Origin: Clostridia bacterium
GTDB taxonomy: Bacteria > Bacillota > Clostridia > Oscillospirales > CAG-272
Assembly: GCA_017461365.1 (NCBI GenBank)
Contig: JAFTYG010000019.1
Location: 1 to 46,215, forward strand
Reading direction: 5' to 3'
Length of the DNA: 46,215 nt
Of the stretch, positions 24,646 to 32,695 are shown piece by piece (the stretch's first letter is position 1; each line of letters opens with the position of its first letter). Made by a program: the position numbers and the translations under genes. The notes under the pieces are model-generated. The model was not told the DNA's origin and did no database searches. It saw only the letters and a list, made by a program, of their open reading frames with translations.

Positions 24646-25971
24646 TTACGCCTCGGTTTTGAAGAGCTTAGTCTTTTCCTCTTCGTCCTCTTCCTCTTCG
24701 GGCTGTTTTACGGTAATGATGGCTTTTTCTATCTTATGGTCTCTGAATTCGAGCACCTCTACCGTCATAACGTCGGTATCTACCTCGAACGTAGAGCCGT
24801 CGTCGGGGATAGAGCCGTGGTTGCCGAGAACGTATCCGTTAAAGGTATCAGAGTCGCAATCTTCGAATTTGATCGCGAGTGCATCCTCGACGTCGGTTAT
24901 CGATACCGAGCCGTTGATCGCCCATTTATTTTCCTCTACCTTTACGATGGGCTCGATCGCTTCCGTATCCTCGTCCGTTTCGGAGAATTCTCCGACAAGG
25001 CATTCGACAAGGTCGGTAAAGGTAATGATACCGCGGACTCCGCCGTATTCGTCAAGGACTATGGCGATGAACTCCTTATTCTTTTTCATATTTCTGAAAA
25101 GAACGTCTGCCTTTACGCTTTCGGGTACGAAATACGCGGGCTTTACGGCGTGCTCAAGGATATTTTCTTTATTTTTTTCTTCGAGTCTGAAATATTCGCG
25201 CGCGTCGAGGATACCGATGATGTCGTCAACGTCCTCTCCGTAAACGGGGTAACGTGAAAATCTGCTGTTTCCGATGACGGTGTCCCATTCCTCAACGGGC
25301 GCGTCGGAGGCGAGCATGGTGATCTCGGTGCGGTGGGTTGCTATCTCGCCTGCGGAAAGGTCGTCGAAATCGAATATGTTCTCTATGAGCTCCTTACTGT
25401 ATTCGTCCACGCTTCCGTCCTCATGAGCCTCGTCGACGAGTGTGAGAAGCTCTCCTTCGGTAACGGTGTCGTTATCTGAGGGCTTGAAGATCTTGGAGAG
25501 GAGCTTTTTCCAAAGCATAAAGATAGCGTTTATAGGTGTGAGTATTGTGATAAGAAAGCCGAGGAAGCCCGACACCGCCATAGCAAATCCCTCGGGGTGG
25601 TCCTTTGCGATGGATTTCGGGGATATTTCTCCGAAGAGCAGGACTACCACGGTAGCGACTATTGTTGAGATGGTCGCCGCCATATTTGCTATTGAAGTGT
25701 TTGCCAGCAGAGAAACGAAATACATCGTGCTGACAGAGGAGAGTGTAATATTAACGATATTATTGCCCACGAGAATAGTTGAAAGCAATCTGTCGTAGTT
25801 CTCGGATTGTTTGAGGACTCTTTCGGCTCTTTTGCTTCCCTCGGAGGCGAGATTTTTCATCTTCGTTTTGTTCATTGAGGTGTACGCCGTTTCGGTGGCA
25901 GAGAAGAATGCCGAAAAAATAAGGCAGATAAGCATAATTGACAGGGGTAATAAATGGTCTTCGACTAACAT
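24646..25971 (-). CDS. HlyC/CorC-family transporter (CNNM, CBS pair, CorC domain)
   Basis: 441 aa. Residues ~1-190 are a CNNM/DUF21 membrane domain with ~4 transmembrane helices and the conserved SAFFSATETAYTSMN, GNNIVNI and FGEISPKSIA motifs. A tandem CBS pair follows (~205-330; ends with VLDEYGGVRGIITFTDLVE), then a CorC_HlyC domain (~345-425, WAINGSVSITDVEDAL...YVLGNHGSIP) and an acidic tail. Members are linked to Mg2+ or Co2+ efflux and tolerance. AAGGAG lies 5 nt before the ATG. A ~245-nt leader with its own consensus promoter, a small ORF and a terminator-like hairpin suggests regulated expression. Confidence 0.9.
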   Translation of the reverse strand: MLVEDHLLPLSIMLICLIFSAFFSATETAYTSMNKTKMKNLASEGSKRAERVLKQSENYDRLLSTILVGNNIVNITLSSVSTMYFVSLLANTSIANMAATISTIVATVVVLLFGEISPKSIAKDHPEGFAMAVSGFLGFLITILTPINAIFMLWKKLLSKIFKPSDNDTVTEGELLTLVDEAHEDGSVDEYSKELIENIFDFDDLSAGEIATHRTEITMLASDAPVEEWDTVIGNSRFSRYPVYGEDVDDIIGILDAREYFRLEEKNKENILEHAVKPAYFVPESVKADVLFRNMKKNKEFIAIVLDEYGGVRGIITFTDLVECLVGEFSETDEDTEAIEPIVKVEENKWAINGSVSITDVEDALAIKFEDCDSDTFNGYVLGNHGSIPDDGSTFEVDTDVMTVEVLEFRDHKIEKAIITVKQPEEEEDEEEKTKLFKTEA

Positions 25972-26060
25972 AATGACTCCTTGCTTTAGATTGAAAACTA
26001 ATTCCGCTAATACTTACGGCGGACCGTTTTAATGGGATATACAAAGTTTCGGTACAACGC

Positions 26061-26102
26061 AAAAAAGCATAGCCTGTGCCTTTATCGCACGAAGGTTATG
26101 CG
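26061..26102 (-). terminator. Terminator-like hairpin in the leader of the CorC-like gene (candidate attenuator)
   Basis: On the minus strand GCATAACC (26102-26095) pairs with GGCTATGC (26074-26067) around an inner GTGC/GCAC stem, followed by TTTTTT (26066-26061). An alternative pairing CAACGCA/TGCGTTG uses the same GCA, so two folds compete. It lies ~95 nt before the corC-like start codon. Confidence 0.6.
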
Positions 26103-26156
26103 TTGATAAATTTTTGAGTATGTACTTCGACCGTTACCGTCGTCGCTACTGCCCAC
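26082..26156 (-). CDS. Candidate 24-codon leader ORF upstream of the CorC-like gene
   Basis: GTG at 26156 is preceded by AAGGAG (26169-26164) at the ideal 7-nt distance. The frame reads MGSSDDGNGRSTYSK... and ends with R then TAA at 26082. The stop codon falls in the loop of the terminator-like hairpin, so a translating ribosome would keep that hairpin from forming. The ORF starts ~60 nt after the predicted transcription start. No codon run pointing to a particular amino acid is seen. The ORF could be chance. Confidence 0.4.
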   Translation of the reverse strand: MGSSDDGNGRSTYSKIYQRITFVR

Positions 26157-26223
26157 TTTGTATCTCCTTAAAATTTCACAGCGGCTTTTGCCGTCTGTCG
26201 TTGATGTGTACCAACTACCCATT

Positions 26224-26251
26224 ATTATACCATATAAATTTCTTTTGTCAA
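26224..26251 (-). promoter_or_regulatory. Sigma-A promoter of the CorC-like gene
   Basis: On the minus strand TTGACA (26251-26246), 16 nt, TATAAT (26229-26224). Transcription should start near 26217, giving a leader of ~245 nt with several hairpins (GTTG/CAAC; ACAG-CGGC/GCCG-CTGT). Confidence 0.88.
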
Positions 26252-26332
26252 TAGTTTTTTTGTATTTTCTTTTTTTGGATTGAATTGAGGAAATAAATTG
26301 GAACTTGCCGGGGAGTTTGATGTGTGTAAATG

Positions 26333-26586
26333 TATTCCCAATAAACACAGTGCAGTAAAGCGGCTACGCCGCAAGATCCCTCGGCTTAATGTGCTGATAA
26401 CCCCATAAGCGGTTCGGACTCGGGATGACAAGTTAGTGTATGAGAAGTAATATATATGCACCAAAGTACGGTGCGACATTTGTATGTACAAATACGCACA
26501 CGCTACACTTCGTGTCATCCTGAACGGCTCGCTACCTTGCGAGCCATGTGAAGGATCTTTTTTGCGTAAGCAAAATTTACCTTAGA
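26333..26586. repeat. Structured repeat element, copy 2
   Basis: Shares both ends with 15201-15528. Hairpins: GCGGC-TAC-GCCGC (26360-26372), GGCTCGC-TACCTT-GCGAGCC (26526-26545), TTTTGC-GTAA-GCAAAA (26560-26575). The first two stems differ from copy 1 only by paired changes, and the tetraloop changes GCAA to GTAA. It lies between the divergent promoter of the CorC-like gene and the end of the CapD-like gene. Confidence 0.85.
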
Positions 26587-26640
26587 TTTGCTGGGGTTTG
26601 TTTTCTTGTTGTGCCACATTCAAGCGTAGCAATTTTAAAT

Positions 26641-26728
26641 CCAAACTCCAATTTGAAGAACACACCGTACGAACCGCACGAACTTCGTTCGTGCCACGGA
26701 GCGTAGCGGAGTAGAAACTCCAATTTGA
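26641..26728. repeat. Partial copy of the 41-bp terminal-repeat family
   Basis: It holds GCACGAAC-TTC-GTTCGTGC then CACGGAGCGTAGCGGAGTAG and AAACTCCAATTTG, matching the right end of 24216-24572; the left end is reduced to CCAAACTCCAATTTG. The hairpin again differs by paired changes. Confidence 0.7.
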
Positions 26729-26733
26729 GCTGC

Positions 26734-26767
26734 AAAAATTTCGGATACGCAGTTGCGTATCCGAAAT
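26734..26767 (-). terminator. Terminator of the CapD-like gene
   Basis: Perfect 13-bp stem: ATTTCGGATACGC (26738-26750) and GCGTATCCGAAAT (26755-26767). On the minus strand it is followed by TTTTT at its end. Confidence 0.85.
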
Positions 26768-26777
26768 AATATATTTT

Positions 26778-28793
26778 TTAAACCTTTGTTTTTTCCGCCA
26801 TTTTGATCTCGTCCGACTGTGATGCGTCGGCGTTGACCTCTTCGGGCGTTTTAAAGGTTGAGACAGCTTCTCTGAGCGCCTCTCTTGCCGCTTCGTCGTC
26901 GCCTCTCTCTACTGCTATTCGGAGAAGAGCGAGCTTCTTTGAGAGGACGTCGGGGCTGACGGGGTGATCTTTCTCAATGAAGATCAGGCTGTTTTTGGTC
27001 TTTGTCAGCTTTTCGGTCTTGACGAGCAGCTCCTCATAGAGCTTTTCGCCCGGGCGAAGTCCCGTTTCTATAATATCAATATCCTTATACGGCTCGTATC
27101 CGCTCAGCTTTATCATGCTCTCGGCAAGGTCGAGTATCTTTATCGGCTTACCCATATCGAGAACGAAGAGCTCTCCGTTCTTTGCCATAGCCGCCGATTG
27201 CAGGACGAGCTGGCTTGCCTCGGGGATAGTCATAAAGTATCTTATGATACGCTTGTCCGTAAGGGTTATAGGTCCGCCCTTGAGTATCTGCTTTTTAAAC
27301 AGCGGGATGACCGAGCCTGCGCTTCCGAGGACGTTTCCAAAACGTGTACAGCTATAGGTCGTGGTCTTTGACGTGGCGCTGTGGCTCTGCACGATAGTCT
27401 CGCACATACGCTTTGTAGCGCCCATGACGTTGGTGGGATTTACAGCCTTATCGGTGGAGACCATCATAAATCTCTCGACGCCGTATTTTTCGGACAGCTC
27501 TACTGTATTGAGCGTTCCGAACACGTTGTTTTCTATTGCCTCGCAGCAGTTATGCTCCATCAGAGGCACGTGCTTATGCGCCGCCGCGTGTAGGACGACC
27601 TGAGGTCTATAAAGCAGGAATACCTTCTCAAGCGCAGGTCTGTTGCATACCGAAAGTATCTCTACGTTCAGGTCGAGCGACGATCCGTAGGCTATTCTCA
27701 GCTCCTGCTGTATATCGTAGGCTCCGTTTTCGTAAACGTCAAGGATGATGAGGCGCTTGGGGCTCATTGCGGCGATCTGTCTGCACAGCTCGCTTCCGAT
27801 GCTTCCTCCTCCGCCCGTGATAAGAATTACCTTATCGCGGTAGAATTCCTCTATGCATTTATCGGTCACGTCGAGCGGCTTTCTGAAAAGAAGCTCCTCG
27901 ATGTCGAATTCACGCAGATGTCTTTTCTTTGTGCCCGCCTGCTGTATTACGGGGAAGTCATAGACCTTTACCTTAAAGCCCATGCCCATATAATGCCGAT
28001 AAAGCGCCTGCTTCTTTTCATCGTCCTCTCGCGGGAGGGCGAATATGATCTCCTGTATCATATTTTCTCTGAGCATATGCTTTGTTGCGGTCTCTTCGGA
28101 ATATACCTTGAGTCCGAACACCTGACGTCCGATCTTTTCGGCGTTGGTATCTATAAAGAAAACGGGATTATAGGTGGAGTTTTTATTGTTCAGAAGCTCT
28201 TCTGCAAGTCCGACGCCTACGTTTCCCGCGCCGACTATTGCGACGTTTATCTTGGTGTTGTAGGTGTTTTCCTCAAGCAGTATCTTTTTTCCCGCAAAAA
28301 TGCGCAGGCATACGCACATGAGCTTTCCGAGCTTTGTGTCGCGTTTACAGCATTTGTAGGCATATCGGTAGCACATACGGATAGCCAACGAGCCGAGAAG
28401 CGTCATACAGCTTATCGAAAGTATTCTCGGGAAAGAGGCGTGCGTGATATTCAGGGGAATATCGAGAAGTCTTTCCACAAGATAGTATGCAATGAATGCT
28501 ACGCCGTCGGCAAGGAGCAGGCGGATGAAGCACTGTATTCCTCCGTAACGCCAGATCTGATTATAGACTCTGAAGATAAGTCTTGACACAAGGATAAACG
28601 CGCCGCTGAGAACAAATTGATAAAGAACTTCGTTGAATTTTAAGGCGACTGAGCCATCGTAGATGACCAAAAGCAGTATCGCTACCGCGCAGTAAATGAC
28701 AAGGTCGTAAAGACCTATTATCCACTGTCTGCCCACTCTGTGCAGACGCTCGGAGGTCGCGCCGCCTTTCTGTTTTGTATCTTTGCTGTTCAT
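26778..28793 (-). CDS. Membrane UDP-HexNAc 4,6-dehydratase, CapD/WbpM/PglF family
   Basis: 671 aa, full length for the large FlaA1-like class. Four N-terminal transmembrane helices (~24-45, 55-75, 92-110, 123-142) are followed by a CoA-binding-like Rossmann domain (GAGNVG, 188-193) and the catalytic SDR domain with TGGGGSIG (326-333). The catalytic triad is Ser446, Met457, Lys461; Met in place of Tyr is the hallmark of WbpM-type enzymes. The reaction is UDP-GlcNAc to UDP-4-keto-6-deoxy-HexNAc. The product would feed the aminotransferase encoded divergently at 29100. A consensus promoter and a hairpin leader precede it. Confidence 0.92.
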   Translation of the reverse strand: MNSKDTKQKGGATSERLHRVGRQWIIGLYDLVIYCAVAILLLVIYDGSVALKFNEVLYQFVLSGAFILVSRLIFRVYNQIWRYGGIQCFIRLLLADGVAFIAYYLVERLLDIPLNITHASFPRILSISCMTLLGSLAIRMCYRYAYKCCKRDTKLGKLMCVCLRIFAGKKILLEENTYNTKINVAIVGAGNVGVGLAEELLNNKNSTYNPVFFIDTNAEKIGRQVFGLKVYSEETATKHMLRENMIQEIIFALPREDDEKKQALYRHYMGMGFKVKVYDFPVIQQAGTKKRHLREFDIEELLFRKPLDVTDKCIEEFYRDKVILITGGGGSIGSELCRQIAAMSPKRLIILDVYENGAYDIQQELRIAYGSSLDLNVEILSVCNRPALEKVFLLYRPQVVLHAAAHKHVPLMEHNCCEAIENNVFGTLNTVELSEKYGVERFMMVSTDKAVNPTNVMGATKRMCETIVQSHSATSKTTTYSCTRFGNVLGSAGSVIPLFKKQILKGGPITLTDKRIIRYFMTIPEASQLVLQSAAMAKNGELFVLDMGKPIKILDLAESMIKLSGYEPYKDIDIIETGLRPGEKLYEELLVKTEKLTKTKNSLIFIEKDHPVSPDVLSKKLALLRIAVERGDDEAAREALREAVSTFKTPEEVNADASQSDEIKMAEKTKV

Positions 28794-28816
28794 ATCTTCC
28801 TCTTAAATTTTCTATG

Positions 28817-28853
28817 GCTGAGAGTCGAAAAAGGTCGCTTTCCGACTCTCAGC
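28817..28853 (-). promoter_or_regulatory. 11-bp hairpin in the 5' leader of the CapD-like gene
   Basis: GCTGAGAGTCG (28817-28827) and CGACTCTCAGC (28843-28853) are perfect complements around 15 nt, between the -10 box and the ribosome binding site. No T-run follows, so it is not a terminator; it may protect or control the mRNA 5' end. Confidence 0.6.
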
Positions 28854-28860
28854 TCAACAT

Positions 28861-28889
28861 ATTATATCACAAACATTCACAAATGTCAA
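28861..28889 (-). promoter_or_regulatory. Consensus sigma-A promoter of the CapD-like gene
   Basis: On the minus strand TTGACA (28889-28884), 17 nt, TATAAT (28866-28861). Both hexamers are perfect. Confidence 0.92.
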
Positions 28890-29009
28890 CACATATTATT
28901 TTTTTGTTTTGTGATGATTATATAAGTCCTATGTATGAATTGCATAAATTTTACAATTGAAAAGCGCTGTGCCTTTATTTGACAAACGGACAAGATATTC
29001 CGAATTGGC

Positions 29010-29038
29010 TTGACAATTGTAAAAAAACGTGATATAAT
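29010..29038 (+). promoter_or_regulatory. Consensus sigma-A promoter of the polysaccharide operon
   Basis: TTGACA (29010-29015), 17 nt, TATAAT (29033-29038), ~60 bp before the aminotransferase. Both hexamers are perfect. No other strong promoter or terminator is evident before 45,912, so it may drive the whole run of genes. Confidence 0.92.
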
Positions 29039-29099
29039 ATTAAAATGTATCGGTATGCGTCGTAGTACCGCGCCGAATACAGAAAAAGAGGAGGTCTTT

Positions 29100-30335
29100 A
29101 TGAAAGACGTTAAGCCCTTTGAAAAAAAGATATATCTGTCCACTCCGACTATGCACGGAGAGGAATTGAAATACGTTACCGAGGCTTACGAGACGAACTG
29201 GATGTCTACCGTAGGCGCGAATATAAACGAGGTTGAGAAGCTTATCTGCGAAAAGGTTGGCTGCAAATATGCCGTTGCGCTGTCGGCGGGTACGTCGGCG
29301 CTTCACCTTGCGGTAAAGCTTGCGGGTATCAAAGCAGGCGACAGAGTTTTCTGCACCGATATGACCTTTGCGGCGACGCTTAATCCCGTTGTCTACGAGG
29401 GCGGCGAGCCTATATTCATAGACACCGAATACGAAACTTGGAATATGTCTCCCGAGGCGCTTGAGCTGGCGTTTAAGACCTATCCCGACGTAAAGGCGGT
29501 CGTTATAGCCAATCTTTACGGTACTCCCGCAAAGATGGACGAGCTCTTGGCGATATGCGAAAGATATGGCGCGGTTATTATTGAGGACGCTGCCGAGTCG
29601 CTTGGAGCCACCTACAGAGGCAGACAGACGGGGACTTTCGGAAAATACAATGCCATTTCCTTTAACGGAAACAAGATAATCACGGGCTCTTCGGGAGGTA
29701 TGCTTCTTACCGATGACCTTGATGCGGCTAACAAGGCACGCAAGTGGTCTACGCAGAGCAGGGAAAATGCGCCTTGGTATCAGCACGAGGAGGTAGGATA
29801 CAATTACCGAATGAGCAACGTTATTGCAGGCGTCGTTCGCGGACAGATACCTTATCTTGAGGAGCACATTGCGCAGAAAAAGGCGATATATATGCGATAC
29901 AAGGAGGCTTTTGCCGATCTGCCCGTTAAGATGAACCCTTATATCGAGGGTATTATGGAGCCGAATTTCTGGCTGTCCTGCCTTATTATCGACAAAGAGG
30001 CGATGTGCCGTCAGGTAAGGAGTGACAGCGAGGCTTGCTATATCAAGGAGCGCGGCAAGAGCTGTCCGACAGAGATACTTGAAAGGCTTGCCGAGTACAA
30101 TGCCGAGGGCAGACCGATATGGAAGCCCATGCATATGCAGCCGATGTACCGTATGCACAGGTTTGTGACAGCCGACGGAAACGGACGTGCGAGGACGAAC
30201 GCGTACATAGCGGGAGGATGCGCAGATGTTGGCGCGGATATTTTTGACAGAGGTCTTTGTTTGCCGAGTGACAATAAAATGACCGCAGAGGAGCAGGACA
30301 TCATAATCGAGATCGTAAGGACTTGCTTTGAATAA
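29100..30335 (+). CDS. DegT/DnrJ-family PLP aminotransferase (nucleotide-sugar 4-aminotransferase)
   Basis: 411 aa from the ATG at 29100, with GAGGAGGT upstream; the longer frame would start inside the promoter. Sugar aminotransferase signature: GTSALHLAV (~64-72), EDAAESLGA with Asp163 that contacts the PLP ring, and SFNGNKIITGSSGG with the PLP lysine Lys192. It resembles PglE-like enzymes that aminate UDP-4-keto sugars to UDP-4-amino-4,6-dideoxy-HexNAc, which fits the dehydratase encoded divergently next door. The amino-sugar product may be the first sugar loaded by the transferase at 30366. Confidence 0.9.
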   Translation: MKDVKPFEKKIYLSTPTMHGEELKYVTEAYETNWMSTVGANINEVEKLICEKVGCKYAVALSAGTSALHLAVKLAGIKAGDRVFCTDMTFAATLNPVVYEGGEPIFIDTEYETWNMSPEALELAFKTYPDVKAVVIANLYGTPAKMDELLAICERYGAVIIEDAAESLGATYRGRQTGTFGKYNAISFNGNKIITGSSGGMLLTDDLDAANKARKWSTQSRENAPWYQHEEVGYNYRMSNVIAGVVRGQIPYLEEHIAQKKAIYMRYKEAFADLPVKMNPYIEGIMEPNFWLSCLIIDKEAMCRQVRSDSEACYIKERGKSCPTEILERLAEYNAEGRPIWKPMHMQPMYRMHRFVTADGNGRARTNAYIAGGCADVGADIFDRGLCLPSDNKMTAEEQDIIIEIVRTCFE

Positions 30336-30365
30336 TTTTGAATAGGCTCAAAAGGAGATCGGAAT

Positions 30366-31061
30366 ATGTACGAAAAATTTTTTAAGAGATTTCTCGATAT
30401 TGTTCTGTCTTTGCTGGCGCTGTCGGTGCTTTCCCCCGTGCTGATCGTTCTTATTGTGATCGGGGCTGTTGCGATGAGGGGAAATCCTTTCTTTACGCAG
30501 CAAAGACCGGGAAAAAAGGACAAAAAGACGGGAAAAGAGAAAATATTCAGACTTATAAAGTTCAGAACTATGTCGAACGCCAAGGATAAGGACGGCAATC
30601 TGTTGCCCGATGACGTAAGACTTAACGGATACGGAAAATTCTTGCGCTCCACGTCGCTCGACGAGCTTCCCGAGCTTTTGAATATTCTTGTGGGAGATAT
30701 GTCTATTATAGGTCCGAGACCTCAGCTCGTAAGAGATATGGTCTTTATGACCGACGCTCAGAGGGAGCGTCACAGCGTACGCCCCGGGCTTTCGGGACTT
30801 GCGCAGGTCAACGGAAGAAATAATATTACGTGGGAAGAAAAATTTGAATACGATCTGAGGTACATAGACAGGATCACGTTTCTCGGAGACGCGAGGATAG
30901 TTGTGCAGACTGTGGTCAAGGTATTCAAGCGCGAGGACACTGTGAGAGAGGGAACCGTGAGCGATATGGACTTCGGCGATTGGCTCGTGATGAACGGCAA
31001 GGTCGATAAGGAGACCTATGACAAAAAACAGGCAGAGGCTAAGGAATTGATGAGGGTGTGA
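30366..31061 (+). CDS. Initiating phosphosugar transferase (PglC/WcaJ-type)
   Basis: 231 aa. Monotopic polyprenyl-phosphate phosphoglycosyl transferase: an N-terminal membrane helix (~10-36), a basic QQRPGKKDKK loop, KFRTM (~67-71), SLDELPELLNIL, MSIIGPRPQL and RPGLSGLAQVNGRN. It moves a sugar-1-phosphate from UDP-sugar to undecaprenyl phosphate, starting each repeat unit. It lacks the extra transmembrane domain of WbaP-type enzymes, so it is of the short PglC type with a ~30-residue acidic/basic tail. It follows the aminotransferase by 30 bp, which suggests the first sugar is an amino-sugar. Confidence 0.93.
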   Translation: MYEKFFKRFLDIVLSLLALSVLSPVLIVLIVIGAVAMRGNPFFTQQRPGKKDKKTGKEKIFRLIKFRTMSNAKDKDGNLLPDDVRLNGYGKFLRSTSLDELPELLNILVGDMSIIGPRPQLVRDMVFMTDAQRERHSVRPGLSGLAQVNGRNNITWEEKFEYDLRYIDRITFLGDARIVVQTVVKVFKREDTVREGTVSDMDFGDWLVMNGKVDKETYDKKQAEAKELMRV

Positions 31062-31062
31062 G

Positions 31063-31902
31063 ATGGGAATAATCGGGTGGAGGTATTATAATCATGCTAT
31101 GATACCTGACGTTGCTCCTCACAAGGAAATTGATGCATCGATCGTAAAGAAGAGTGAGTTCTGGCGGGGATATCCGTCTGCGTTTTTCGCGCGTTGGACC
31201 TCGAATTTTGATTGTGGCTACGAAACGAATTGGTGGTATGTGATAAAGGATACTCCGTTTGACATATCGTCTTTGAAAGCAAAAAGAAGATATGAGGTCA
31301 ACAGGGGACTTAAAAATTTTGACGTTAAAGTTATAGATCCAAAAGAGTATAGGGAAGAATTGTATATTGTTCAGGTTGCCGCATTCTCCGCATATCCGAA
31401 AAAATACCGTCCTACCGTTGAAAAGAATTCGTTTGCTTCGGATATAGACAATTGGGACAGATACATTGTGTTCGGCGCGTTTTTTCGAGAAACAAACGAA
31501 TTGACGGGATATGCGTTGCTGTCTTTGGAGAACGGGGATTACGTAGATTTTAAGGTGTTGAAAGCAAAGCCCGAGTTTGAAAAATATTCGGTCAATGCGG
31601 CTTTGGTAGAAGGCATCCTTAGCCATTTTAAACCTCTATTGCTCGACGGAGGATTTATATGCGATGGCACAAGAAATGTCAATCATGAAACTGCGTTTCA
31701 GGATTATCTTGAAAAATATTTTGGGTTCAGAAAGGCATATTGCCGTCTCCATATAGAGTACAATCCTAAAATACGCGCATTTGTTCCGATCGCATATTTT
31801 TTCAGAAAGCTGTTTGCAAGATTTGACGGATTTTCCTCAGTACATAAGATCAATGCAGTTTTGAAGATGGAGTCTTTAAGCAGAGAATACAAAGAGAAAT
31901 AA
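31063..31902 (+). CDS. Conserved-looking capsule-locus protein, possible GNAT/FemAB-like acyltransferase
   Basis: 279 aa, not confidently recognised. The middle, LKAKRRYEVNRGLKNFDVKVID then YVQ/VQVAAFSAYP and FGAFFRETNELTGYALLS, resembles the arrangement in GNAT and FemAB-like proteins (a basic Arg-Arg-X2-Arg-Gly helix, then central beta-strands). It has no transmembrane helix and no signal peptide. If it is an acyltransferase, it could acetylate the 4-amino-sugar made upstream, the step PglD does elsewhere. It starts 1 nt after the previous stop. From here on, base and codon use becomes more AT-rich. Confidence 0.5.
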   Translation: MGIIGWRYYNHAMIPDVAPHKEIDASIVKKSEFWRGYPSAFFARWTSNFDCGYETNWWYVIKDTPFDISSLKAKRRYEVNRGLKNFDVKVIDPKEYREELYIVQVAAFSAYPKKYRPTVEKNSFASDIDNWDRYIVFGAFFRETNELTGYALLSLENGDYVDFKVLKAKPEFEKYSVNAALVEGILSHFKPLLLDGGFICDGTRNVNHETAFQDYLEKYFGFRKAYCRLHIEYNPKIRAFVPIAYFFRKLFARFDGFSSVHKINAVLKMESLSREYKEK

Positions 31903-31929
31903 AATCAGATACAAGGGTAACGGTTAAAA

Positions 31930-32691
31930 ATGACGGATAAAGTATCAATTGTAATGCCATCATATAACACGGGTAAATTTATATCCGAAACGGTACGATC
32001 TGTTTTGGCGCAGACGTACCAAAATTGGGAATTGCTTATTGTCGATGACTGTTCAACGGATAATACTGACGAGGTTATATGTCAATTTCTCGGCGATGCG
32101 AGAATTCGCTATATGAAAAATGATAAAAATAGCGGTGCCGCAGTATCGAGAAACCGAGCTCTTAGAGAGGCAACGGGAAAATGGATCGCTTTTTTGGACA
32201 GCGACGATCTGTGGGAGTCTGACAAGCTTCAGAAACAGATCTCTTTTATGAAAGATAACGGCTATCATTTTTCATACACAAATTACATTGAAATAGATGA
32301 AGAGTCACGACCTAACGGGAAGAGCGTAACAGGGCCTAAGCGTATTACGAAGCATGGAATGTATAACTACTGTTGGATGGGGTGTCTGACGGTCATGTAT
32401 GATGCCGAAAAGGTAGGCTTGATACAAATTGAAGATATTAAGAAAAACAACGATTATGCCATGTGGCTGAAGGTGTGCAGAATGTCAGATTGCTATCTGT
32501 TGAACGAAACACTTGCAAGGTACAGAAAAAGAAGCGGTTCGATAAGCAATCACGGGTATATGAAGCTGATCAAATGGCATTACAGACTGTACCGTAATGC
32601 AGAGGGGAGAAATCCCATTTCGTCGCTCGTTCTGACGGTGAGAAATTTATTTTTCGGAGTGATCAAAAAATTTAAATATGTAAGAGGTTGA
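31930..32691 (+). CDS. Glycosyltransferase family 2
   Basis: 253 aa. GT-A fold start KVSIVMPSYNTGKFISETV, LLIVDDCSTDNTDEV and the DXD region IAFLDSDDLWE; MWLKVCRMSDCYLL near the C-terminus is typical. It adds a sugar to the lipid-linked repeat unit in the cytosol. Donor and linkage cannot be read from sequence. It has a weak AGGGT-type ribosome binding site, in line with lower expression of capsule transferases. Confidence 0.92.
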   Translation: MTDKVSIVMPSYNTGKFISETVRSVLAQTYQNWELLIVDDCSTDNTDEVICQFLGDARIRYMKNDKNSGAAVSRNRALREATGKWIAFLDSDDLWESDKLQKQISFMKDNGYHFSYTNYIEIDEESRPNGKSVTGPKRITKHGMYNYCWMGCLTVMYDAEKVGLIQIEDIKKNNDYAMWLKVCRMSDCYLLNETLARYRKRSGSISNHGYMKLIKWHYRLYRNAEGRNPISSLVLTVRNLFFGVIKKFKYVRG

Positions 32692-32695
32692 CGTA

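Noticed and set aside
25972-26217. A named riboswitch (yybP-ykoY or M-box) in the leader of the CorC-like gene
   Set aside because: A GGGCAGUAGC segment and a closing stem recall yybP-ykoY, but the second conserved loop is not clear and the M-box core is absent. I kept only the hairpins and small ORF I can see.
29010-29099. Extended start of the aminotransferase
   Set aside because: The TTG start is the -35 box itself; the ATG at 29100 has GAGGAGGT upstream.
29040-30158. Long antisense open frame (372 codons) opposite the aminotransferase
   Set aside because: It is the shadow of a gene with strong family motifs, has no ribosome binding site or family signature, and is rich in Arg/His/Leu as shadow frames are.
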